Positions 17,564 through 27,289 are shown, numbered from the stretch's first letter. The stretch: DNA of 36,879 nucleotides from Rhodopirellula sp. (GCA_002690925.1 NZGD01000166.1:1-36879), one strand, 5' to 3'. Notes: a model not told the origin generated them from the letters alone. A program made the numbers and translations.

Positions 17564-18280
17564 CTATTTTCGTTCAATCACGCCGTCAAACAAGCTCGAT
17601 CCGATTCGAACCATCGTCGCCCCCTCCTTAATGGCAGCTTGAAAGTCACCACTCATTCCCATTGAAAGTTCAGGCAATGGGCGACCAGTTGCAATTTGCA
17701 ATTGATCACGTAGCTCTCTCGTTTTCTCAAACTGCCTCCGTGCTGTCGTGGGGTCCGTCCCCCAGCCCGCCATTGCCATGAGCCCGCGTATTTGAATACC
17801 GGGTTGCTGCTGGGCCTCGAGTATCGGCTCAACAGCGTCAGTAACAAATCCCGTTTTGGCTTCATCACCACTGATATTCACTTCAAGCAAAACGTTGATA
17901 CAAATGCCCTGCTGCGTGGCTTCTTCGGCGATCGCGGAAAGCACACGTTCACTGTCAATAGAGTGAATCGTTGGCTCACAACGCAACAACCGCCGGACCT
18001 TATTGCGTTGCAGATGTCCGATCATGTGCCATGACAGCGGGGTCACATCCTGCATTGCTTCCGATTTTTGCCACATCAATTGTGGACGGCTTTCACCCAG
18101 ATCACGACAACCAGCCGAAATCAACGCCCGCGTGAGTTGCTCGTCCACATACTTTGTCACGCCGATGATACGAATTGCGTTTGGATCACGCCCACATGCG
18201 AGCGCGGTTTCGCGAACCTGCTGTTGGACAGATTGCCAGTTATGAACGATACGTTGCTGTGTCTCTTGTTCAGTCATCAT
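17564..18280 (-). CDS. YggS/PROSC family PLP-binding protein
   Basis: This is a 238-residue protein of the YggS/PLPBP family, which binds pyridoxal 5'-phosphate and helps keep B6 vitamers and amino-acid pools balanced; no enzyme activity is established for the family. The PLP-lysine strand reads IIGVTKYVDE, followed by the LGESRPQLMWQK segment (usually GENRVQE), WHMIGHLQRNKVRRLL, and INVLLEVNISGDEAKTGF. The C-terminal signature LSMGMSGDFQAAIKEGATMVRIGSSLF is near-perfect. Length fits the family. The gene start overlaps the end of the upstream 621-residue unknown protein by 11 bp, so it is the second gene of a two-gene unit. Confidence 0.93.
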   Translation of the reverse strand: MMTEQETQQRIVHNWQSVQQQVRETALACGRDPNAIRIIGVTKYVDEQLTRALISAGCRDLGESRPQLMWQKSEAMQDVTPLSWHMIGHLQRNKVRRLLRCEPTIHSIDSERVLSAIAEEATQQGICINVLLEVNISGDEAKTGFVTDAVEPILEAQQQPGIQIRGLMAMAGWGTDPTTARRQFEKTRELRDQLQIATGRPLPELSMGMSGDFQAAIKEGATMVRIGSSLFDGVIERK

Positions 18281-20129
18281 CCGTGGAACACTTGTCGTCT
18301 ACCGTTACCAATTCTTCGTGTGACCCGTCACTGGCGTAAAAACGTGAACCGTAAAAGTCAGCGATCAAATGCTTTCCTAACGCAGTGCGACATCGTCGCT
18401 CGCCAAGTGAACGATATACCATCCATTGTTCAGATCCAGCTTGAACGCGATAGGCGGTCGCTTCGTCCCGTGGCACCAGTTTTAGTTGATCCCCTACTGT
18501 TAGCTGCCGCCAAGTCCTCGGCCGCGAGAAGCGACGTTTTTGAAAATCACACCAAATCGGTGCATAAAGCGATTTTCGCCCCCGTACAAAGAGCTGCAAG
18601 TGCCTGTCACTGGTTTCAGCCAAAGTTGATTCCGTAGCACCTGCTGACCATTCGCCAGCTGCCATTGGAATCACCAGCGCCCGACGCTTTCCGTCACAGA
18701 GGAAACCCTCACGTGTCTCTGGTTCAGATATCCAACCGATTGTCTCTCCTAGCGGCAAATTGCACCAGTACTCGATTTTTGATCCTGAAACATCAAGCGG
18801 TTCATCTGGGATCACACTATCCGCGAGCAGGACACAACGATCATCCCGCACCAGCATTACCTGTCTTTGCAGAACGAGCCCGCCACTCCACGGCTGCTCT
18901 ATTTCCAAATAATGCACATCATCATCACTGTGCTCACAAACTTCTGCCCACTCTCCACAGGGCTGCCGCTCAACACCATCTATTTCAAGCCGCACTTGGA
19001 CCCGTCCCGATAGCAGTCGCCTCCGACCAGCAAATATTTCCAGTTCCGGAAATTCTCCGGAATAATCAAGATGAAATCGACCTTGCCTGACATCCCAATC
19101 GGCAAAACCTATGGCCAGTTTTGCATCTTGGTCGTGGTGCCACGTTTCTGGAAGCCCCACCTCCCATGCAAGTCGTCCACCCACCGGTTTTTCGCCGCGG
19201 GCAGCCGATAAGGCCGCGTTCAACATTTCTGGGTATTCAGTTTGCAGTGTAGCAATCAGACCACACTCTAGATCGTCAGCCGCCATCGCGTCGACCGAAG
19301 CGGCGCTAAAAGCGGTTCCCACCGGATGCGTCAAAGCAGCAGTCCACTTGGCTAAGCCAGCCTGAGTCCTGCGATCAGATTTCCGAAATTTTCGCTTCGC
19401 AACGTTTTCGAGCAACTTCCGGCAACGCAGCAATGATGCCAAAACAAGTCGAACACTTGCCGCGTTCCCTAATGCGTCTGATACGGATTCTTGCTCCCGA
19501 TCACACCACATCCTGATGGACTCACCAGCATTTCCTGCTAGGCGTTTGCAGGCAGCCACACACGGAACACGCCATGCCAGTGTCAGCCCCAACTCCCCCG
19601 CAAGCATTAAATGATCGAACCGGTAAGCAGTGCTGCGTTGCAGCACTGACTCGTGCAGGTGCTGCAGAGTGGACGTGAGTCGCCACCAACGGTGAGCTTC
19701 AATACGACTCGCCAGTGCGGGCAAAGCTGCTGCCCAAATGATTGCAAAGTGACAATCCAGGGGAGTGAATGCATGGCGACTATCGATCAACTCGATGAAG
19801 GAAGCTGCCTCACGATCAAAATCAATTTTCTCAAAAGATTCGCAGGCTCCATCAGCTGGCTTCTCGGTTGCACGAGTCAAAGCTGACAAAGCGAGGATCA
19901 AACGATCGCACTCGCCACCCTGTGCCGCCGCCACACCCCATAGATAAACTGCGAGCTGCCCTTGTTTTTCGCCAAACATTTTTTGCATGTGCCGGGGATG
20001 AGCGAGACGTGACAAATGCTTCGTCAGTGGGCCCCAACTTTCACTGCACCCATCGCCCTCAGGCTGATTGCTACCTGCATCCCCGGGCTCAACGCTATCA
20101 AACCCAACAAGAAAAGATTCTCTTGACAT
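18270..20129 (-). CDS. Large protein of unknown function, possibly heparinase-like in fold
   Basis: From the ATG at 20129 the protein has 619 residues (a TTG nine bases earlier gives 622). There is no signal peptide or membrane segment. The first 330 residues are helix-rich with repeated hydrophobic pairs. The remaining part is strand-rich, from about residue 345 (FHLDYSGEFPELEIFAGRRR) through LEIDGVERQPCGEW, VHYLEIEQPW and CVLLADSVI. This alpha-then-beta layout, with a 'wet' beta sandwich of paired strands, recalls heparinase II/III-type proteins, but I see no catalytic motif and treat this as a guess. It is upstream of and overlaps the YggS-type gene. I do not recognise it with certainty. 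Confidence 0.75.
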   Translation of the reverse strand: MSRESFLVGFDSVEPGDAGSNQPEGDGCSESWGPLTKHLSRLAHPRHMQKMFGEKQGQLAVYLWGVAAAQGGECDRLILALSALTRATEKPADGACESFEKIDFDREAASFIELIDSRHAFTPLDCHFAIIWAAALPALASRIEAHRWWRLTSTLQHLHESVLQRSTAYRFDHLMLAGELGLTLAWRVPCVAACKRLAGNAGESIRMWCDREQESVSDALGNAASVRLVLASLLRCRKLLENVAKRKFRKSDRRTQAGLAKWTAALTHPVGTAFSAASVDAMAADDLECGLIATLQTEYPEMLNAALSAARGEKPVGGRLAWEVGLPETWHHDQDAKLAIGFADWDVRQGRFHLDYSGEFPELEIFAGRRRLLSGRVQVRLEIDGVERQPCGEWAEVCEHSDDDVHYLEIEQPWSGGLVLQRQVMLVRDDRCVLLADSVIPDEPLDVSGSKIEYWCNLPLGETIGWISEPETREGFLCDGKRRALVIPMAAGEWSAGATESTLAETSDRHLQLFVRGRKSLYAPIWCDFQKRRFSRPRTWRQLTVGDQLKLVPRDEATAYRVQAGSEQWMVYRSLGERRCRTALGKHLIADFYGSRFYASDGSHEELVTVDDKCSTDDD

Positions 20130-20622
20130 CAAAACCAACCAATTTTGTCCGTGACGGTACTTTCATCAGTACCGGCGGTAATTTACGCACTTTAAAAAAA
20201 CTCAGCATGCAAGTGATCCGCAAGCCCGACGTATCAACGGCGTACGCGGCAGAGATTGCATCGCCTCGTCCTGCCACCCTGCACCAGAGCCAACGTACCG
20301 GCTTGGAAGATTCCAATTTGACCACGCCTACCTACCGGAATCCCATAAGAACCACTGGCGGTAACAGTTGGCGAGGTACCTGCAAGGATAGTCGCTCAAG
20401 AAGATGACGATACCTTACTGGCGAAAAGTTGCTACGCTAGCCTGTAGAAAGGTGATCAGCGTGCCATGAATTCGGTTCTTGAACGCAAAGATGACCGAAA
20501 AACCACACCAGATGGGGCTGAATGCTGAGCCCCACAGACACCAACTCAGACAGCCCGCCTCACGCCCCGAGTCACTCATCTGGGCCAATCAGGTGGTAAG
20601 TGCCGCACCAAAGAGAGACAAG
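20130..20622. other. Divergent intergenic region
   Basis: About 490 bp separate the unknown 619-residue protein (-) from the likely start of the YdjY-type protein (+). The frame of the latter is open back to 20479, but those residues are polar and precede what looks like a clean signal peptide. No RNA, repeat or well-formed promoter pair was recognised. Confidence 0.4.
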
Positions 20623-21672
20623 ATGAATCAGTGCATACCGATTGTCGCTGCATTGTTGTTGACTGATTGCCTGGTTCCTCAACTGTCAAATACCTACGTG
20701 ACCGCTCAGGAACAAGCAAATGGTCAGACAGCTGCAGGAACTTCCGTCGAACCAATAAGCACTCGCCCATCGGAGACCGACCAGGCCCCACCTTCCAAGT
20801 CCCAACTTCCCCGCCCGGGGTCACCTGAAGACAGTGCCACGCCCCAACCGAGGGACACTGCCACTCAGGCCGAAATCGACGCAGCAGTCAATGCATACGT
20901 CTCACCAGCAACGATCACCCGCCGCGCTCTCAGTCCACCTCCTGGTGGAACGGCAATCAGCAAGGACCATCTGTGGATCGATTCAAAAAACAAACAGGTC
21001 ATTTTAGATGGCTACGTCGCAATGACCGATGGTCCTCTTGAAATGTTCGCTTGCCCCGAGGGGACCAAAGAGCACGAATCCATCATTGGAACACTCGCCA
21101 GATCCAAAGAGGTCCATGCAGCGTTGCTTGCAGTCGGGGCAATGCGTGGTACTCCAGTAGAGTTTTTGCCCAAATTTGTACCAGCGACGGGTCAGCGGAT
21201 TCGCCTGTGGGTCTGTTACCGAGATAAAGACGGAAACTTTCAGGCCATCGACGGTCGTCGCTGGGTAAAAAAGGCGAGCACTGGAAAACAGATGGAACCA
21301 GACTGGGTGTTTTCAGGAAGTGGGTTTTGGAAGGACCCTGAAAGCGGCAAGGAATTCTATCGTGCTGATTCAGGTGACATGATCTGCGTATCCAACTTCA
21401 ACTCTGCCATGATGGATATCCCCGTGGCAAGCAGCGCGGAGGCCGGTGACTTGCTGTACTTGCCCTTCACCGAACGTATTCCTCCCCAGGGTACCCCGCT
21501 TCGCCTCGTTTTAATTCCTATTCCCCTGCCAACTGACAAACCAATCAAACCAGGCAGTCAACCTGACACCAAAACACCACCAACGAAATCCATCATGCCG
21601 CTTAAAAACAAAGCAGTCAGCAAGTCGATCGGTAAAACCACGCCAGATTCAAACACAAAAAACGGCAAGTGA
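20623..21672 (+). CDS. Exported YdjY-type domain protein
   Basis: From the ATG at 20623 (preceded by an AGAGAGA purine run) the protein has 349 residues. The N-terminus has a hydrophobic core (CIPIVAALLLTDCLV) and a likely cleavage near residue 28. A Pro/Thr/Gln-rich spacer runs to about residue 110. The domain from about 115 to 300 matches what I know of YdjY-like proteins of planctomycetes: LWIDSKNKQVILDGYVAMTDGPLEMFACPEGTKEHESI, then EVHAALLAVGAMRGTPVEF, and near the end a membrane-face strand LLYLPFTERIPPQGTPLRLVLIP. A Pro/Lys-rich tail follows. The function of the domain is unknown. It stands alone between two minus-strand operons. A longer frame from 20479 is possible but would bury the signal peptide. 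Confidence 0.8.
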   Translation: MNQCIPIVAALLLTDCLVPQLSNTYVTAQEQANGQTAAGTSVEPISTRPSETDQAPPSKSQLPRPGSPEDSATPQPRDTATQAEIDAAVNAYVSPATITRRALSPPPGGTAISKDHLWIDSKNKQVILDGYVAMTDGPLEMFACPEGTKEHESIIGTLARSKEVHAALLAVGAMRGTPVEFLPKFVPATGQRIRLWVCYRDKDGNFQAIDGRRWVKKASTGKQMEPDWVFSGSGFWKDPESGKEFYRADSGDMICVSNFNSAMMDIPVASSAEAGDLLYLPFTERIPPQGTPLRLVLIPIPLPTDKPIKPGSQPDTKTPPTKSIMPLKNKAVSKSIGKTTPDSNTKNGK

Positions 21673-21754
21673 ACGTGCCTGTTGCAGCAGAGTTACGCAA
21701 GGGCAACTTCCAACACCTTCAACTCAGACCCCGCGTCCCACAACTGTGGCCAAC

Positions 21755-21820
21755 GAAAACTGGATGCAGAAAACTGGATGCAGAAAACTGGATGCAGAAA
21801 ACTGGCTTCAGAAAACTGGC
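21755..21820 (+). repeat. 14-bp tandem repeat between convergent genes
   Basis: The unit GAAAACTGGATGCA is repeated at 21755, 21769 and 21783 without change, then once as GAAAACTGGCTTCA (21797-21810) and a partial GAAAACTGG (21811-21819). It lies in the 279-bp gap between the YdjY-type gene (+) and the vWA gene (-), where no supported gene is found. Frames through it are artificial (a repeating Lys-Leu-Asp-Ala pattern). Confidence 0.9.
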
Positions 21821-21951
21821 AAATGCGTTCGCTCTCATCACGCCAGCCCAACTCTCTCATGCAAGCTCGGTGATAACACGAGTCGAAACAAATCGCCGTC
21901 CCTGACCCAACAAGCTTTGTCGCTCCAAACCTTCAAGGCTACGGCCTACGT

Positions 21952-24216
21952 CTAAATCAACCCGACCGCTTTACGCCACACCCAGAAGATTCCCAGAAGC
22001 ACCAAAAGCCCTAAAAACACCAGCGGGTGGCTCCACAATTGCAACCGCCTCAGTGAGGGTTCTGGTTGTGGCAGGGCGGCAAGTAACTCAATGATTTCGG
22101 AAACGCTGTTCTGTTCGACAGCTTTCCCCTTGGAAACCAAAGCCATTTCCTCAAGCACGTCGAGTCTTGCGGGCTTTCCCACCTGTTCAATCGCTTGCCC
22201 CCGAACGTAGAGTGTTGTATCCAGTTTGACACCTGTTTGCTGGCAGATAACTGCGACGGCATATTTCCCCGGCTCTTGCGGCGTAAAGCGTCCTTGGAAC
22301 ACGCCCCACTGATCATCTTCAGCCGTCAGTCTTACGGTATCGACCGTACCAGCGGGTGACGTGACCGTCACCAAGACATCGCCCTGTTGCAGTGGTTCTC
22401 CTCCCTTGTCCATGACATGCGCGCTAAATGTGAGCGTCTTGCGGACCTGAGGTTGATCTGGCTTATAGAAAAGACGCATGCCTTTTCCTTTGACCATATT
22501 TCGTTGATAAGCCATCCAACGTACTACTTGCCCCCAGAACCGATAGTGATACTTATCTTCAACGCCTTTTCGCCAACGCCACGCGCCATCAGTACCCATG
22601 AACAGTACTTTACCCTCCCCAAAAGTCCTCGTCACAAGCAAAGGGAGGCGACCGTACTGATTGCTCATCTCATTATGAACAGCCAAAACCTCTGCCCCCG
22701 CCTTGGCCCTCACGACGGGTGCATACCACTGGAACCCAGGAAGGTCTTCCCATACCTGCACGTTTTCATCACCGCTATCAGCAAGCTTCGTCAACAGACT
22801 ACCACGCCCCCTTTCGGTCAATTCAAAATGCCCTGCAGTACGAGATCCCCACCCCCCTGGCTGCGACTCGTCCAGCACAACCGGATTCAATTCTTCTAAA
22901 GCTGTTCCCTGCAAACTGAATTGCCTACCCTGCAACCCAGGCATGAACACCAAACCGCTGGCCTGTTGTTCAATCAAACCTTTCAACAGCTTGCACTGCT
23001 CTTCAGTCAACTGGTCATCATCAAGCCCAACATCACCCAGGAATACAACATCATAGGTAGCCAAGTCTTCAATCGCTTCGGGGAACAACTGTATGTAATC
23101 CTGCGATCCTCCACCCACTTTTTCCAAGCCCGGGTGAAACAACAAACACGACACCTCAACTCCTGGATCCCTCGATAAAGCATTCCGCAGATACCGGTAT
23201 TCCCATCTTGGATAGGACTCAACGACTAGAACCTTTAATTGTTCCTCACGGATAACGATCGGCGCGGCCTGTTCATTATTATCAGCAATGGTTTCCTCTG
23301 CTTGCGTCGGCAGCGATACTGAAATTGTGAAGTCGCCCGTATCCGTCGTCTTCCAATTGAAGGCCTCGTAGGTCCGCCCCATCGCGGTCACACGAACATC
23401 CTTGGTCAACTTGTCACCATTGGAAACCTGCATGGTGACGGTCGCAACAAAGTCACGGGGCAGAGAACTGTCGATTGTGAAAGGAATACGAACCGGTTTT
23501 CCAGCGGCACCGAACGTCGGGATATCCACGCTGAGCAACTCAACATCAGGCAACCGACTGGGACTACCTGCAGCGACAGTAAAAATCGGAATTTGCTTGG
23601 TTCGCAAACGAGAGGCGGCCTCCACAGGAGGCTCTCCATCGTTCCAATCACCATCAGAAACCAGCACAATTCCCATCAACTGCCCGACTCGCGCGGCAGT
23701 TTCCATCAACGGGTCTTTAAGGTTAGTGACGATGGGACTTTCCTCTACCGAGCCTTGATCATCGTTTGCATTCAGTTGCGCACCGCCATCTTTAACCCTT
23801 GCTTTCCCAGCACTACTGATTGGCTGCAAAACGATATTCAAACGCTCATCCAGCACCGACCAAGCCGCAGGATCGAGCAGGGGCTTGATCGCTTCGGCAC
23901 GCGTAATGGCTTCTTTCCCTGTCGCGCCATCTACCACAATGTCGCGTGTTTCCATACTACGAGAATCGTCCCAAAGAATCGCAATCGTAGGCTTGGTATC
24001 GGGTTGATACTCTTCGATCCACTCCGGCTGGTTCAACAGGATCGCAATCATGACGACGATCAAAATCCGCAACACTTCCAACTTTGCAACTGACCGCATA
24101 CGTCCACTGCGCAGCCATGCATAATAGCTGACCACACATGTCCCAAGAACCGCAATGATCGATAACGAAATCGAGTATGGCGTCGCGAGAAACGTCAGGT
24201 GCTGGAGTCCACTCAT
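21952..24216 (-). CDS. Membrane protein with vWA-like and glutamine-amidotransferase-like domains
   Basis: This is a 754-residue protein. Two N-terminal membrane segments (about 10-30 and 46-62) are followed by a vWA-type start, IAILWDDSRSMETRD (about 78-92), with a D-x-S-x-S metal site. The domain runs past GIVLVSDGDWNDGEPP (about 180-195). An Ig-like strand region follows (PVRIPFTIDSS...). A flavodoxin-like amidotransferase-type domain spans about 330-560 (LKVLVVESYPRWEYRYLRNAL, DVVFLGDVGLDDDQL, GKVLFMGTDGAWRWRKG); I see no Cys-His-Glu triad, so it is probably non-catalytic. A C-terminal membrane helix (about 727-748) ends the protein. It is the last gene of the DUF58/BatA-like operon and overlaps the upstream gene by 4 bp. 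In planctomycetes such proteins accompany MoxR systems of unknown function. Confidence 0.87.
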   Translation of the reverse strand: MSGLQHLTFLATPYSISLSIIAVLGTCVVSYYAWLRSGRMRSVAKLEVLRILIVVMIAILLNQPEWIEEYQPDTKPTIAILWDDSRSMETRDIVVDGATGKEAITRAEAIKPLLDPAAWSVLDERLNIVLQPISSAGKARVKDGGAQLNANDDQGSVEESPIVTNLKDPLMETAARVGQLMGIVLVSDGDWNDGEPPVEAASRLRTKQIPIFTVAAGSPSRLPDVELLSVDIPTFGAAGKPVRIPFTIDSSLPRDFVATVTMQVSNGDKLTKDVRVTAMGRTYEAFNWKTTDTGDFTISVSLPTQAEETIADNNEQAAPIVIREEQLKVLVVESYPRWEYRYLRNALSRDPGVEVSCLLFHPGLEKVGGGSQDYIQLFPEAIEDLATYDVVFLGDVGLDDDQLTEEQCKLLKGLIEQQASGLVFMPGLQGRQFSLQGTALEELNPVVLDESQPGGWGSRTAGHFELTERGRGSLLTKLADSGDENVQVWEDLPGFQWYAPVVRAKAGAEVLAVHNEMSNQYGRLPLLVTRTFGEGKVLFMGTDGAWRWRKGVEDKYHYRFWGQVVRWMAYQRNMVKGKGMRLFYKPDQPQVRKTLTFSAHVMDKGGEPLQQGDVLVTVTSPAGTVDTVRLTAEDDQWGVFQGRFTPQEPGKYAVAVICQQTGVKLDTTLYVRGQAIEQVGKPARLDVLEEMALVSKGKAVEQNSVSEIIELLAALPQPEPSLRRLQLWSHPLVFLGLLVLLGIFWVWRKAVGLI

Positions 24217-26300
24217 GCGACCCCCCCTACCGATACATCGTCGACCTGGGGGCCAGGCCTTGTATCGCTGAAACCACTGCTGTGATTTACCTGCGATGTG
24301 CGTCCGGTATTAAATGATGAAAGGGGATCGTTGGCAGCTATCCGTTTGGGAATGCACAACACGGCTTCGGCAATCAGTGCGAGCAACACAACGATCAAGA
24401 ACAATCGCCAGATCTCCTGTATCAAGCTATCGTCGTCGCTGGCTGTTTGATTCACACGATCAAAATCGAGATTTGAGAATAGCGTTTCTATACGATCTGC
24501 TGGAACAATCGTTTCGGCATCCTCCCCCACACTCCGGTTGATCGCAAGCAAAGCTCCCTCGCCTTGATAGATGCCTGCGGTAGACGAATAAGTGCTGGAG
24601 AGACCATCTGGATTTCCCGCCAACTGCTCCCAACCTTGCATCTCGCCGATTTCGGCATCACCAGCAATCGCTTGCTTGGTACTGGACAAGGTTTTTGCTC
24701 CCGCTTCTCCGGCACGTTGGATCATGGCATAAAGCACAACACCGGCCGTCGCCAACGATGAGTCACTAGCCATGCTTGTCGTGGTACAAAAGAAAACACC
24801 ACCACGATCAGTCGTTGCCCTTGCAAGTAGTGGAGCCCCACCATCAAGTACCGCGAGCGATCTGAAATCACCTTCCAAATCACAATGTCGCGTGACCTTG
24901 AGTTCGCCGACCGGTAAAGCATCGCCACTGCGAGTTCGAGACAACAGATCTTGATCTCCAACCCAGGATCCCACTCGCACCACCTGTGGTTCCTGCCATG
25001 TTCCCCAACTGACTCCCGAAAATTTGGCTGTGGTCGGAGACTTTGGCGGAAAAAAGATTAACTGCCCACCGCGTTGCACGAAAGCCTTGAGAACAGCATT
25101 CAGCCCTTCATCCTCACCCGGAATAGCCACATGCCAAGCGATTAACGATACGTTATTCAGATCCTGCGATACCAGCTCTTCGGGGGTCAGACTCACGGAC
25201 TCACAAACAACAGCCGCATTGGGCGAGATAGCAGCCGCAAACTCGATGGGGCGGACCTTTGCTGAATCATCACTAACCACCAGCGTTTTTCGTGGCGGCT
25301 CTTTATCAAACACAAAGTAAAATTCGTTGTCACTTGCACTGGAATCAGCTTGCAGCCAAACCCGGCCCCAACCCCTTGAAGTCCCGTCATCGAGCATCAC
25401 AGGATGCTCCACCAACTCTGAGGCTTTGCCGCTTAATTCGATGTTAAAGGTGGATCTCGCGCCGTTGAGCTCCAGCGATACCGGAAGGGTCGTCACCGCA
25501 GCGTCGTTCTCTTCCTGCTCAATTTGCAGCGATATCATAAGTTTTGTTGCATCACCATCTTCAACTCTGCGGACCTGCGTGACCGCCAGCGAGCGATTTC
25601 CAGTCGGAATTTCGGGATAGGCCAACAGGTGGAACCTGACCATTTGTGGCAACTCAACGAGTGATTCACGAATCGCGTCCCACCGCCCGCTATCATCTTT
25701 CCAGTCGTTGCGTCTCACATCACTCAACATCCAAACTTCAGCTCGACTGGGACGATTTTCTCTGATGTAACGATCCGCGGCCTCCAGCAATGAGGGCAAA
25801 TCTGCCGAAGCACTCACCGATTGAGTCTCAGGCATCTGCAGCAAATCGGCAGGCTTTTCAAACTCCACGGGTTCTTGATTGACACTATCGATCAGGAGAT
25901 ATCGGTTCCCCCCAAGAGTTTCAAGTGAATCAACCAACTTTGCAATTCCAGCCTCGAGTTTTGACACGCCATCGGGTCCCGCCTGACTCATGCTCGGTGA
26001 TCGATCCAGCAAGATGATGGTTGTATCAACTTGACCACCACCCGCGACGCCCAACCAGCCACTGGAAAGCGGGCGACTGATTGCAAAGATCAGCGCAGCG
26101 ACCGCCAATGTCCGAGCAGCAAGGATCAACCACTGTCTGATTCTGGCATATCCGCGAGACATCCGATTGGCAGCAAGCAAAAACTGCATTGCTCCCCACT
26201 GCACGGTCTGAAACCGTCGTTGGTTTATCAGGTGGATAACGATTGGCAGTGCTATCAGGGGCAACGCAATCAGCATTGCGGGCTGCAAAAAACTCATCAA
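24213..26300 (-). CDS. BatA-like membrane protein with a vWA domain
   Basis: This is a 695-residue protein. The N-terminus is the aerotolerance-regulator (BatA) type: MSFLQPAMLIALPLIALPIVIHLINQRRF, then the AMQFLLAANRMSRGYARIRQWLILAARTLAVAALIFAISRPL membrane hairpin. A vWA domain follows with IILLDRSPSMSQ (D-x-S-x-S) near residue 97, and VWMLSDVRRNDW. A strand-rich region (about 250-330) and an amidotransferase-like region (about 330-520, FVQRGGQLIFFPP) come next. A third membrane segment (LFLIVVLLALIAEAVLCIP, about 640-660) precedes a polar tail. It is the middle gene of three, overlapping both neighbours by 4 bp. The family is tied to MoxR ATPases; its molecular job in planctomycetes is not known. 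Confidence 0.9.
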   Translation of the reverse strand: MMSFLQPAMLIALPLIALPIVIHLINQRRFQTVQWGAMQFLLAANRMSRGYARIRQWLILAARTLAVAALIFAISRPLSSGWLGVAGGGQVDTTIILLDRSPSMSQAGPDGVSKLEAGIAKLVDSLETLGGNRYLLIDSVNQEPVEFEKPADLLQMPETQSVSASADLPSLLEAADRYIRENRPSRAEVWMLSDVRRNDWKDDSGRWDAIRESLVELPQMVRFHLLAYPEIPTGNRSLAVTQVRRVEDGDATKLMISLQIEQEENDAAVTTLPVSLELNGARSTFNIELSGKASELVEHPVMLDDGTSRGWGRVWLQADSSASDNEFYFVFDKEPPRKTLVVSDDSAKVRPIEFAAAISPNAAVVCESVSLTPEELVSQDLNNVSLIAWHVAIPGEDEGLNAVLKAFVQRGGQLIFFPPKSPTTAKFSGVSWGTWQEPQVVRVGSWVGDQDLLSRTRSGDALPVGELKVTRHCDLEGDFRSLAVLDGGAPLLARATTDRGGVFFCTTTSMASDSSLATAGVVLYAMIQRAGEAGAKTLSSTKQAIAGDAEIGEMQGWEQLAGNPDGLSSTYSSTAGIYQGEGALLAINRSVGEDAETIVPADRIETLFSNLDFDRVNQTASDDDSLIQEIWRLFLIVVLLALIAEAVLCIPKRIAANDPLSSFNTGRTSQVNHSSGFSDTRPGPQVDDVSVGGVA

Positions 26301-27289
26301 CCGCCCCGCCCCGTGTTTCGTCGCACCAGGAAGTCAAACAATGCCTGCTCATAGTCGCCATCAAGACTGCAGCGGTGGTAATCTACCCCAGTCTCAAGGA
26401 CAATCCTTCGCACCTCAGCCAGATAGTCGACCATCGCCTGTTGATAGCGGTCCATGATTTCACTTGGATCTGCAAACAGGGAAACCCCTCCTTCGAGATC
26501 AACAAAACGTGTTGGCCTGCGAAAGTCGAACGAGATCTCCTGTGGATCCATCAGATGGAAGACAGACACGTCATGCTTTCGGAATCTCAGATGATCAAAG
26601 GCCTCGCGTAACTGTGGAGGATGAACGAATAAATCCGAGATGATCACAACCAGTGCTCTTCCTCGAGTCGTCTCAGCAAACTCGTGCAATCGTGCAACGA
26701 GCCCAGTTTCACCTTCAGGAGTGGTATTCTCCAAGATGTCATTCAAGCCCCTCAAGTGAGAAGGGGTTCGCCTTGGCGGCAAGGACCGAACAATATCGGC
26801 CCCCATGCACGTCAATCCAACTGCATCCCCCTGCTGCACTGCAAGATAAGCAAGCGATCCGGCTAAGCGGCGGGCATACTCGATTTTCTCAACATCTCCT
26901 GAGCCAAAACCCATTGAACCGCTCGTGTCGACCACCAGGCAAAGCCGAAGGTTCGTATCTGCTTCGAACTCTTTGACATAGTATCGATCCGTTCGTCCGT
27001 ATGCACGCCAATCCAAACGGCGTAAATCATCACCGGGTACGTATCGTCGATACTCCGCGAACTCCACACTGGACCCACGATGCGGACTGGCGTGCATCCC
27101 CGAAACGCCACCGACCATTGGCCGCCTGGCAAACAAAGGTACAGCAGCCAATCTCGCTAACGCCTGAGCGTCGAGAAATGATCGATTCCGATTGTCGCCT
27201 AACAAGGTGTGCCGTTTGCCGTGACTAAAGAACGAAGCGGGTGTGAGGTCGACGAACGGCTCAATCTGCAGAAGGGCCGACCGAGCCAT
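26297..27289 (-). CDS. DUF58 family protein with a vWA-like domain
   Basis: This is a 330-residue cytoplasmic protein. The DUF58 core motif EYRRYVPGDDLRRLDWRAYGRTDRYYVKEFEADTN covers about 79-113. A vWA-like strand follows with VVDTSGSMGFG (about 119-129), a D-x-S-x-S metal site, then AVGLTCMGAD, and ALVVIISDLF (about 212-221). The start at the ATG 27289 gives about 35 residues ahead of the usual SFLDAQALARL beginning; they are not conserved in the family as I know it, so a later start is possible. DUF58 proteins are normally encoded directly after a MoxR AAA ATPase; here the gene before it is on the other strand and there is no MoxR. It is the first gene of the three-gene operon. Confidence 0.92.
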   Translation of the reverse strand: MARSALLQIEPFVDLTPASFFSHGKRHTLLGDNRNRSFLDAQALARLAAVPLFARRPMVGGVSGMHASPHRGSSVEFAEYRRYVPGDDLRRLDWRAYGRTDRYYVKEFEADTNLRLCLVVDTSGSMGFGSGDVEKIEYARRLAGSLAYLAVQQGDAVGLTCMGADIVRSLPPRRTPSHLRGLNDILENTTPEGETGLVARLHEFAETTRGRALVVIISDLFVHPPQLREAFDHLRFRKHDVSVFHLMDPQEISFDFRRPTRFVDLEGGVSLFADPSEIMDRYQQAMVDYLAEVRRIVLETGVDYHRCSLDGDYEQALFDFLVRRNTGRGG

